64,000 bases of DNA. It comes from Luteimonas chenhongjianii. GTDB lineage: Bacteria > Pseudomonadota > Gammaproteobacteria > Xanthomonadales > Xanthomonadaceae. The translations under genes and the position numbers were made by a program. The stretch is taken from positions 1,240,001-1,304,000 of the forward strand of contig NZ_CP023406.1 in NCBI RefSeq assembly GCF_002327105.1. The letters run 5' to 3'. Under the pieces are notes generated by a model. The model made no database searches. It saw only the letters and a program-made list of their open reading frames with translations, and was not told where the DNA came from. Below are positions 58,725-64,000 of the stretch, in pieces. Position 1 is the first letter of the stretch, and each line of letters opens with the position of its first letter.

Positions 58725-59375
58725 ATGCCCGGAATCGGAGCCTGGAAACAACGCCTGCCGCGGCGCGAGGACGCGCTGCCCGGTCGCGACACGCCCCTGC
58801 CGCTGCACAACGTCCACGCCGTGCACGGCCGCCCCCTGCGCGACGACTTCGCAGGCCTTGAGCAGGTGCAGTTCGGGATGGGCTGTTTCTGGGGCGCCGA
58901 GCGCCTGTTCTGGACGCTGCCGGGCGTCGTGACCACGGCTGTGGGGTACTCCGGAGGCTTCACGCCCAATCCGACCTATCGAGAAGTGTGTTCAGGCCAG
59001 ACCGGACATACCGAGGCGGTCCTGGTGGTTTTCGACCCCGCGCGGATCGCGTTCGAGACCCTGTTGCGAACTTTCTGGGAGGGCCACGACCCCACCCAGG
59101 GCATGCGCCAGGGCAATGACGTCGGGACCCAGTACCGCTCGGCGATCTACTGCACAACGCCAGCGCAGCTGGAGATGGCGCAGCGCAGCCGCGATGTCTT
59201 CGCCGGGAAGCTCGAGGCCGCGGGCCTGGGAGCCATCACCACCGAGATCGTGCAGCCGGCGCCGACGTTCTACTACGCCGAGGACGAGCACCAGCAGTAC
59301 CTGCACAAGAATCCGGGTGGCTACTGCGGTCTCGGTGGCACCGGCGTCAGCTGCCCGGTGGGCCTGGTGCTCTGA
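58725..59375 (+). CDS. msrA: Peptide methionine sulfoxide reductase A
   Basis: This 216-residue enzyme reduces methionine-S-sulfoxide. Nucleophile Cys54 lies in [10 protein letters not shown], with AVGYSGG, GHTEAV and the Tyr/Glu active site [13 protein letters not shown] resolving Cys lies in GTGVSCPVG near the C-terminus. An AGGAG site at 58712-58716 supports the start. It sits near the ahpC-ahpF-oxyR peroxide block, consistent with an oxidative-stress neighbourhood. The 226 bp between the cyclase and this gene show nothing else. Confidence 0.95.
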   Translation: MPGIGAWKQRLPRREDALPGRDTPLPLHNVHAVHGRPLRDDFAGLEQVQFGMGCFWGAERLFWTLPGVVTTAVGYSGGFTPNPTYREVCSGQTGHTEAVLVVFDPARIAFETLLRTFWEGHDPTQGMRQGNDVGTQYRSAIYCTTPAQLEMAQRSRDVFAGKLEAAGLGAITTEIVQPAPTFYYAEDEHQQYLHKNPGGYCGLGGTGVSCPVGLVL

Positions 59376-59393
59376 AGGATGCCTGCCAGAGAT

Positions 59394-59417
59394 GCGGCGG
59401 CGGAGGGAGGCCGCCGC
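59394..59417. terminator. Hairpin at convergent msrA/rnk ends
   Basis: GCGGCGGC at 59394-59401 pairs with GCCGCCGC at 59410-59417 around an 8-nt loop. It lies between the stops of msrA and rnk, so it could serve both strands. No T-run is present. Confidence 0.45.
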
Positions 59418-59430
59418 TCGCGTCCGGGCC

Positions 59431-59853
59431 TCAGGTCGCGTCCGGCGGCGAAACCGACAGCACGCGCAGGCGCAGGGTGCGGCCATTGACCGGCCAGTCG
59501 ATCCGCTGGCCGACCGTCAGCCCCAGCAGGGCGGTGCCGACCGGCGCCAGGACCGAGATGCGCCCGGAGTCGACATCCGCTTCGTGCGGGTAGACCAGGG
59601 TGAGGATGTGACGGCTGCCGTCGTGTTCGTCCACGCACTCGACGCGTGCGTTCATGCCGACGATGTCCGCGGCCTGTTCGGCGCCCGGCAGGACTTCAGC
59701 GCGGTCGAGTTCGCGCTGCAGCGCGGCGGTGCCCGGATGCTGGCGATAGGCGGGCGAGTCGAGCACGGCCTCGAGACGGGCCAGATCGTGGGCGGTGAGG
59801 CGGATCGACGGTGCGTCGGATGGCGGCAGGCCGCTCTTGGATTGCGATGACAT
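59431..59853 (-). CDS. rnk: Regulator of nucleoside diphosphate kinase Rnk (GreA-fold)
   Basis: This 140-residue protein has a short N-terminal helical region (DLARLEAVLDSPAY, then AALQRELDRA) and a C-terminal FKBP-like GreA domain (IVGMNARVEC, TLVYPHEAD, SVLAPVGTALLGL). The coiled coil is too short for a transcript-cleavage factor and matches Rnk. AGGAG precedes the ATG. It follows oxyR behind a terminator, so it probably has its own promoter. Confidence 0.88.
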   Translation of the reverse strand: MSSQSKSGLPPSDAPSIRLTAHDLARLEAVLDSPAYRQHPGTAALQRELDRAEVLPGAEQAADIVGMNARVECVDEHDGSRHILTLVYPHEADVDSGRISVLAPVGTALLGLTVGQRIDWPVNGRTLRLRVLSVSPPDAT

Positions 59854-59892
59854 CAGGGTCTCCTGGGGTGGTGGTGGGCGGGCCCGCCCATG

Positions 59893-59916
59893 AAAAAGGC
59901 GACGCAGTGCGCCGCC
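59893..59916 (-). terminator. Rho-independent terminator of oxyR
   Basis: Read on the minus strand, a 7-bp stem (GGCGGCG/CGTCGCC, one G-T pair) with loop CACTG is followed directly by TTTTT. It lies 57 nt after the oxyR stop and before rnk. A 14-bp perfect palindrome, GGGCGGGCCCGCCC, follows at 59876-59889. Confidence 0.75.
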
Positions 59917-59973
59917 GGATCCGATTGTGCCGCGATTGCGTGCAGGTTGCGACGCCGCGGGCGTCGGAACGGT

Positions 59974-60891
59974 TCAGGGCCGCGCCGGGGTCCGCAGCAG
60001 ATGCTCGGGCAGGGCACTGAACAGCGTTGCGAGCGACTGCAGGAAGTCCGTCATTGCCGAGCTGCGCCGCCACACCATCGCGATGCGCCGGCTGGGCGGC
60101 GGCTGGTCGGCGAACGTGACCAGCGCGATATCGCGTGACTGGGCGACCGGCGGCTGGACCGCCAGCATCGGCAACAGGGTGACGCCGACGTTGGCGGCCA
60201 CCATCTGGCGCAGGGTTTCCAGGCTCGTGCCCTGGAAGCCCGACTTCTCCGAGGCCCCAGCGAGATGGCAGACGTCGAGCGCCTGATCGCGCAGGCAATG
60301 GCCGTCCTCGAGCAGCAGCAGGCGCTGGTCGGCGATCGTGTCGAGGGTGATGCTGTGGCGACCGGCCAGCGGGTGCGCCTGGGGGACCGCCAGCACGAAG
60401 GGTTCCTCGAACAGCGCTTCGGCATGCATCTGTTCGTCGTTCACCGGAAGCGCAAGCACCGCCGCGTCGAGACGACCCTCGCGCAGCCGGGCCAGCAGCA
60501 GATCGCTCTTTTCCTCGGTGAGCAGCAGCTCGAGCTGCGGGAACCGCTCCCGGATCGCCGGCACGACATGCGGCAACAGGTAGGGCCCCAGCGTGGGGAA
60601 AATTCCGAGGCGGATGGCCCCGGCCTCGGGATCCTGGCTGCGCCGCGCGACTTCCTTCATCTGTTGGACGTCGGCAACGATCCCGCGAGCACGTTCGACG
60701 ACCTGCACGCCGATCGGCGTCAGCATGACCTTGCGCGGGGCGCGTTCGATCAGGATGACGCCGAGCTCCTCCTCGAGCTTGCGCACCTGCGTCGACAGCG
60801 TTGGCTGGCTGACGAAACAGGCCGCCGCCGCACGCCCGAAATGCCGGTGGTCGGCAAGGGCGATGAGATAGCGGAGGTCGCGCAGATTCAT
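59974..60891 (-). CDS. oxyR: LysR-family peroxide sensor OxyR
   Basis: This 305-residue transcription factor has an N-terminal winged helix (MNLRDLRYLIALADHRHFGRAA) and a periplasmic-binding-like sensor domain. The redox cysteines are Cys199 and Cys208 (EDGHCLRDQALDVC), at the same numbers as in Escherichia coli OxyR, so H2O2 sensing by disulfide formation should be intact. ATG at 60891 gives the family start. It lies downstream of ahpC and ahpF, the xanthomonad order, so it may also be induced with its own targets. Confidence 0.96.
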   Translation of the reverse strand: MNLRDLRYLIALADHRHFGRAAAACFVSQPTLSTQVRKLEEELGVILIERAPRKVMLTPIGVQVVERARGIVADVQQMKEVARRSQDPEAGAIRLGIFPTLGPYLLPHVVPAIRERFPQLELLLTEEKSDLLLARLREGRLDAAVLALPVNDEQMHAEALFEEPFVLAVPQAHPLAGRHSITLDTIADQRLLLLEDGHCLRDQALDVCHLAGASEKSGFQGTSLETLRQMVAANVGVTLLPMLAVQPPVAQSRDIALVTFADQPPPSRRIAMVWRRSSAMTDFLQSLATLFSALPEHLLRTPARP

Positions 60892-60923
60892 GCGTAGCGC
60901 CGAGCCCGGGCCGGCGCGCCGCA

Positions 60924-60941
60924 CGCCTGCCTGCGCAGGCG
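60924..60941 (-). terminator. Hairpin between ahpF and oxyR
   Basis: CGCCTGC at 60924-60930 pairs with GCAGGCG at 60935-60941 around CTGC in the 82-bp gap between ahpF and oxyR. No T-run follows in the direction of transcription, so read-through into oxyR is plausible. Confidence 0.4.
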
Positions 60942-60973
60942 CGCGGTCTCGTTCGACCGGGGCGACCGAACGC

Positions 60974-62566
60974 TCACGCGGATTCGGTCTGTGCCGTCGT
61001 CGCGGCGGCCGGCGCCGAGGTGCGGATCAGGTGGTCGAAAGCGCTGAGCGCAGCGGTCGCACCCTGGCCCATCGCGATGACGATCTGCTTGTACGGCACC
61101 GTCGTCGCGTCGCCGGCAGCGAACACGCCCGGCACCGAGGTCTGGCCGCGCTCGTCGATGATGATCTCGCCGCGCGGTGACAGCTCGACCGTGCCCTTGA
61201 GCCATTCGGTGTTGGGCAGCAGGCCGATCTGCACGAACACGCCTTCAAGTTCGATACGGTGGCTGTCGCCGCCAACGCGGTCCCTGTACACCAGGCCGTT
61301 GACCCTGGCGCCGTCGCCGAGGACCTCGGTGGTCTGCGCGCTGGTGACGATGCGCACGTTCGACAGACTGCGCAGCTTGCGCTGCAGGACCTCGTCGGCA
61401 CGCAGCTGGGCATCGAACTCGATCAGGGTGACGTGGGCGACGATGCCGGCCAGATCGATCGCGGCTTCGACGCCGGAGTTGCCGCCGCCGATCACCGCCA
61501 CACGCTTGCCCTTGAACAATGGGCCATCGCAGTGCGGGCAATACGCCACGCCCTTGTTGCGGTACTGGTCCTCGCCGGGCACGCCCATCTGCCGCCAGCG
61601 GGCGCCGGTGGCCAGCACCACGGTGCGCGAGCGCAGCGTGGCGCCGTTCTCGAGCCCGATTCCGACCAGGCCGTCGTCGCCGGCCGGCACCAGCTGCACC
61701 GCGCGCTGCAGGTCCATGATGTCGACGTCGTACTCGCGCACATGCTGCTCCAGCGCGGCCGCCATCTTCGGGCCCTCGGTCTCCTTGACCGAGATGAAGT
61801 TCTCGATCGCCATCGTGTCGAGCACCTGGCCACCGAAGCGTTCGGACGCGACGCCGGTGCGGATGCCCTTGCGTGCCGCATAGATCGCCGCCGCCGCGCC
61901 GGCCGGGCCGCCGCCCACCACCAGCACCTCGAACGGAGCCTTGCCGGCAATCGCCTGCGCCGCGCGATCGGCGGCGCCGGTATCGAGCTTGGCGACGATC
62001 TGCTCGAGCGTCATGCGGCCCTGGTCGAACTTGCTGCCGTTGAGGAACACCGTCGGCACCGACATGATCTCGCGCGCCTCGACTTCCGCCTGGAACAGCG
62101 CACCGTCGATCGCCACGTGGCGGATCCGCGGGTTGAGCACGGCGGCGAGGTTCAACGCCTGCACCACGTCCGGGCAGTTCTGGCACGAGAGCGAGTAGTA
62201 GGTTTCGAACAGATAGTCGCCCTCTAGGGCCATCACCTGCTCGATCGTGTCCTTGGCCGCCTTCGACGGATGGCCGCCCACCTGTAGCAGGGCCAGCACC
62301 AGTGAGGTGAACTCGTGGCCCATCGGCAGGCCGGCGAAGCGGACGTCGATGTCGAGGCCGGGAGAGGTGATCAGGAACGAGGGCTTGCGCGGGTCAGTGC
62401 CGGTGGCATCGACGCTGATCTTCGGGCTCGCTTCCTTCAGGTCCTCGAGCAGGGAGAGCAGCTCGCGCGACTTCTCGCTGTCGTCGACCGAGGCCACGAT
62501 CTGGATCGGGCGCACCGCGCGCTCCAGATAAGCCTTCAACTGCGCCTTGAGATCGGCTTCCAACAT
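60974..62566 (-). CDS. ahpF: Alkyl hydroperoxide reductase subunit F
   Basis: This 530-residue flavoenzyme passes electrons from NAD(P)H to AhpC. The N-terminal tandem thioredoxin-like domain has redox Cys128-x-x-Cys131 (SCQNCPD). The thioredoxin-reductase-like part has [12 protein letters not shown] near residue 217, Cys343-x-x-Cys346 (YCPHCDGP) and [10 protein letters not shown]. Both dithiol centres are intact. It is separated from ahpC by 180 bp holding three hairpins. Confidence 0.97.
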   Translation of the reverse strand: MLEADLKAQLKAYLERAVRPIQIVASVDDSEKSRELLSLLEDLKEASPKISVDATGTDPRKPSFLITSPGLDIDVRFAGLPMGHEFTSLVLALLQVGGHPSKAAKDTIEQVMALEGDYLFETYYSLSCQNCPDVVQALNLAAVLNPRIRHVAIDGALFQAEVEAREIMSVPTVFLNGSKFDQGRMTLEQIVAKLDTGAADRAAQAIAGKAPFEVLVVGGGPAGAAAAIYAARKGIRTGVASERFGGQVLDTMAIENFISVKETEGPKMAAALEQHVREYDVDIMDLQRAVQLVPAGDDGLVGIGLENGATLRSRTVVLATGARWRQMGVPGEDQYRNKGVAYCPHCDGPLFKGKRVAVIGGGNSGVEAAIDLAGIVAHVTLIEFDAQLRADEVLQRKLRSLSNVRIVTSAQTTEVLGDGARVNGLVYRDRVGGDSHRIELEGVFVQIGLLPNTEWLKGTVELSPRGEIIIDERGQTSVPGVFAAGDATTVPYKQIVIAMGQGATAALSAFDHLIRTSAPAAATTAQTESA

Positions 62567-62635
62567 GGCAACGCTCCTGAAACGGGTGGGGGCGTCCGCG
62601 ACGCATCGGCGTGCGAGGCATCGGGACCGGGGAGA

Positions 62636-62684
62636 GGGGTGAACCGCAGCCGGCGACTGCGCGCGGCCGGCTCCGGTTCACCCC
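62636..62684 (-). repeat. Large inverted repeat H1 in the ahpC-ahpF gap
   Basis: Positions 62636-62654 pair with 62666-62684 to give an 18-bp stem with one C-C mismatch and an 11-nt loop. It lies 70 bp upstream of the ahpF start. Its outer CCCC is shared with the neighbouring hairpin, so the two cannot form fully together. No T-run follows on the minus strand. Confidence 0.8.
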
Positions 62685-62707
62685 CATCCGCATGCGCGGG
62701 ATGGGGG
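62681..62707 (-). repeat. Inverted repeat H2 in the ahpC-ahpF gap, overlapping H1
   Basis: CCCCCATCC at 62681-62689 pairs with GGATGGGGG at 62699-62707 around a 9-nt loop. The first four bases are also part of H1, making the two folds mutually exclusive at their edges. Confidence 0.75.
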
Positions 62708-62711
62708 CGAA

Positions 62712-62735
62712 GACGACGCGATGGACTGCGTCGTC
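62712..62735 (-). repeat. Inverted repeat H3 just after ahpC
   Basis: GACGACGC at 62712-62719 pairs with GCGTCGTC at 62728-62735 around an 8-nt loop. It is the first of three hairpins met by polymerase leaving ahpC, 12 nt after the stop codon. Confidence 0.7.
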
Positions 62736-62746
62736 ATGGCGCGGGA

Positions 62747-63310
62747 TCAGATCTTGCCGACGAGATCCAGCGACGGCGCGAGGGTCTTCTCGCCTTCCTT
62801 CCACTTCGCCGGGCACACCTCGTTGGGGTTGGCGGCGACGTACTGGGCAGCCTTGAGCTTGCGCAGGGTCTCGGTGACGTCGCGCGCGATGGCGTTGTCG
62901 TGGATCTCGAGGGTCTTGATCACGCCTTCCGGGTTGATCACGAAGGTGCCACGCAGGGCCAGGCCTTCCTCGGGGATATGCACGCCGAAGGCGTTGGTCA
63001 GCTGGTGGGTGGGGTCGCCGACCAGCGGGAACTGCGCCTTGCCGACGGCCGGCGAGGTCTCGTGCCACACCTTGTGCGAGAAGTGGGTGTCGGTCGTGAC
63101 GATATAGACCTCGGCGCCCAGCTTCTGGAACTCGGGATAGTTATCGGCGGCGTCTTCGACTTCGGTCGGGCAATTGAAGGTGAAGGCGGCCGGCATGAAG
63201 ATCAGGACCGACCACTTGCCCTTCAGCGTCTCGTTGCTGACTTCGACGAATTCGCCGTTGTGGAAGGCGGTGGTCTTGAAGACGGGGACCTGGGTGTTGA
63301 TGAGGGACAT
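62747..63310 (-). CDS. ahpC: Alkyl hydroperoxide reductase subunit C (2-Cys peroxiredoxin)
   Basis: This 187-residue peroxiredoxin reduces H2O2 and organic peroxides. The peroxidatic cysteine is Cys47 (FTFNCPTEVED) and the resolving cysteine is Cys166 (NEVCPAKW). Asn replaces the more usual Val just before Cys47, as in many typical AhpC proteins. ATG at 63310 follows an AGGAG-like site on the minus strand. OxyR-like elements lie about 90-130 bp upstream. Confidence 0.97.
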   Translation of the reverse strand: MSLINTQVPVFKTTAFHNGEFVEVSNETLKGKWSVLIFMPAAFTFNCPTEVEDAADNYPEFQKLGAEVYIVTTDTHFSHKVWHETSPAVGKAQFPLVGDPTHQLTNAFGVHIPEEGLALRGTFVINPEGVIKTLEIHDNAIARDVTETLRKLKAAQYVAANPNEVCPAKWKEGEKTLAPSLDLVGKI

Positions 63311-63369
63311 GAAGGCTCCTGGTGGTGGGGATCTAACGGACGGATGCCGACTGGCTGATCCGGCTGCCC

Positions 63370-63439
63370 ATAGAGTAGGCATCGCCTATCGATATGGGAA
63401 ATCGATAATAGGAATTCAATCAATAGTTCGCGCCTATCG
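63370..63439 (-). promoter_or_regulatory. OxyR-like operator and promoter region of ahpC
   Basis: ATAG at 63423-63426, seven bases, then CTAT at 63434-63437 make a perfect OxyR half-motif. The two outer tetramers at matching seven-base spacing are ATCG (63401-63404) and GAAT (63412-63415), giving about 13 of 16 consensus bases over 63401-63437. GCCTATCG occurs twice (63384-63391 and 63432-63439), and CCTATCGAT faces ATCGAT at 63401-63406. The block sits upstream of ahpC as expected for OxyR activation. Confidence 0.65.
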
Positions 63440-63607
63440 GTTCATGGTTCAGGAACTTCCATGCCCCGGGCCCTTGCAAGCACTGCTGCGCTGCAGCAAT
63501 ATCGGCTTGTCGGCGCGGCAGTGAATCAACGATTGCGCGCCACGCGGCCCGGCCGCGTCAGGCATTTCCGTGTCCGTATCTCCCTCCCACACGTGGCACG
63601 GAATTTC

Positions 63608-63629
63608 GAAGGCGGCTTCGGCCGCCTTC
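63608..63629 (-). terminator. Hairpin at the end of the hydrolase gene
   Basis: GAAGGCGGC at 63608-63616 and GCCGCCTTC at 63621-63629 form a perfect 9-bp stem with a four-base loop (TTCG on the plus strand, CGAA on the minus). It overlaps the hydrolase stop codon. No T-run follows on the minus strand. Confidence 0.55.
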
Positions 63630-64000
63630 ATTTTGCCTGCGCGTCGGCCTCCGCCGCATCAGTGCCGATGAACCGCAAGACAGCTTGCAGGACCTCCGGG
63701 CTCCGCTCGGGATCGTAGAACGCGGCGGCCGGCAGGAAGTGGTTGCCGCCGGGGAGCACGATCAGTGTCGAAGCGACGCCCTTGCGGCGCAGGGCGAAGT
63801 CGAGCTTGCGGCTGTTTCCGATATCGACCGTGTGATCCGCGTCGCCGTGGATCAGCAGGAACGGCGGTTCATCGCCATCGACGAAACGCACCGGCATGGC
63901 CTCGGGCCACTGGGCGCGAGGCCCGAAGATCGCCTCGTACTTGCCGTTGATCGTGAAATCGTAGGGCCCGGACAGTCCGATGATCCCGGCGAGGTCCACG
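63628..64000 (-). CDS. Alpha/beta hydrolase (esterase-like), C-terminal part, truncated by window edge
   Basis: These are the last roughly 123 codons of an alpha/beta hydrolase; the nucleophile elbow lies near or beyond the edge. Visible are IIGLSGPYDF, the catalytic Asp region LLIHGDADHTV and the catalytic His in LPGGNHFLP. The pattern resembles carbohydrate or carboxyl esterases of the BD-FAE/prolyl-oligopeptidase-like group. The start and any signal peptide are outside the window. Confidence 0.8.
   Translation of the reverse strand, partial: VDLAGIIGLSGPYDFTINGKYEAIFGPRAQWPEAMPVRFVDGDEPPFLLIHGDADHTVDIGNSRKLDFALRRKGVASTLIVLPGGNHFLPAAAFYDPERSPEVLQAVLRFIGTDAAEADAQAK

Noticed and set aside
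63165-63175. Asn in place of Val before the peroxidatic Cys of AhpC
   Set aside because: The position varies within AhpC, and the Pro, Thr and both cysteines needed for catalysis are present.

Overview
The window is a contiguous piece of a GC-rich (roughly two-thirds G+C by eye) gammaproteobacterial chromosome, most probably from the Lysobacter/Luteimonas/Xanthomonas group. This rests on gene order: tonB-gshB-pilGHIJ-chpABC, lptD-surA-pdxA-ksgA-apaG-apaH and ahpC-ahpF-oxyR all have the arrangement known from pseudomonads and xanthomonads. Coding density is very high, many neighbours overlap by 1-10 nt (ATGA/GTGA junctions), and I see no insertion sequence, prophage, CRISPR array, rRNA or convincing tRNA.

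Layout. 1-5108: cell-wall and housekeeping genes (3' part of PBP1b, a TPR lipoprotein, a YoaA/DinG-type Fe-S helicase, tsaB, a signal peptidase I paralogue). 5196-7051 (minus strand): gshB and tonB, divergent from the large type IV pilus chemosensory operon at 7231-19200 (pilG, pilH, pilI, pilJ, chpA, a chpB-like gene, chpC). 19217-24780: rsmE-bioA, nudE-cysQ, mazG, and three small membrane-protein genes. 24925-30601: a two-component system followed by a MacAB-like tripartite exporter. 30768-34569: envelope and secreted proteins (LysM/cysteine-hydrolase protein, orphan secreted protein, subtilisin-like protease, SGNH lipoprotein). 34783-38266: dgkA, terC, lgt, thyA, folA. 38500-45718 (minus): the lptD-surA-pdxA-csaA-ksgA-apaG-apaH run. 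45862-48019 (minus): HDAC-like deacetylase, cobalamin adenosyltransferase and a DUF6580 membrane protein. 48059-50490: two ubiquinone hydroxylases. 50786-56101 (minus): DUF808, small membrane protein, rlmM, deaminase, Cys-rich lipoprotein, glnS. 56285-59375: membrane diguanylate cyclase and msrA. 59431-64000 (minus): rnk, oxyR, ahpF, ahpC and a truncated alpha/beta hydrolase.

How the genes work together. The centrepiece is the Pil-Chp signalling system that steers type IV pili: receptor PilJ, coupling proteins PilI and ChpC, giant kinase ChpA, response regulators PilG and PilH. In Pseudomonas aeruginosa the methyltransferase gene pilK lies between pilJ and chpA. Here that place holds only a 19-codon reading frame, and the CheB-like protein lacks a recognisable catalytic triad, so classical methylation-based adaptation of PilJ looks lost. 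ChpA also carries a roughly 230-residue Glu/Arg-rich repeat that should form a long rigid charged helix. The peroxide block is self-consistent: OxyR has both redox cysteines, a good OxyR-like site lies upstream of ahpC, and nested hairpins separate ahpC from ahpF.

I found no obviously new multi-gene defence or mobile system. The most interesting leads are the apparent loss of adaptation enzymes in the Pil-Chp operon, the charged repeat of ChpA, a MacA-like adaptor with a Spy/CpxP-like insert, a leaderless LysM-peptidase, the TPR lipoprotein coupled to PBP1b, and the ahpC-ahpF hairpin cluster. All assignments come from reading the sequence and from memory of the families; no database search was run.
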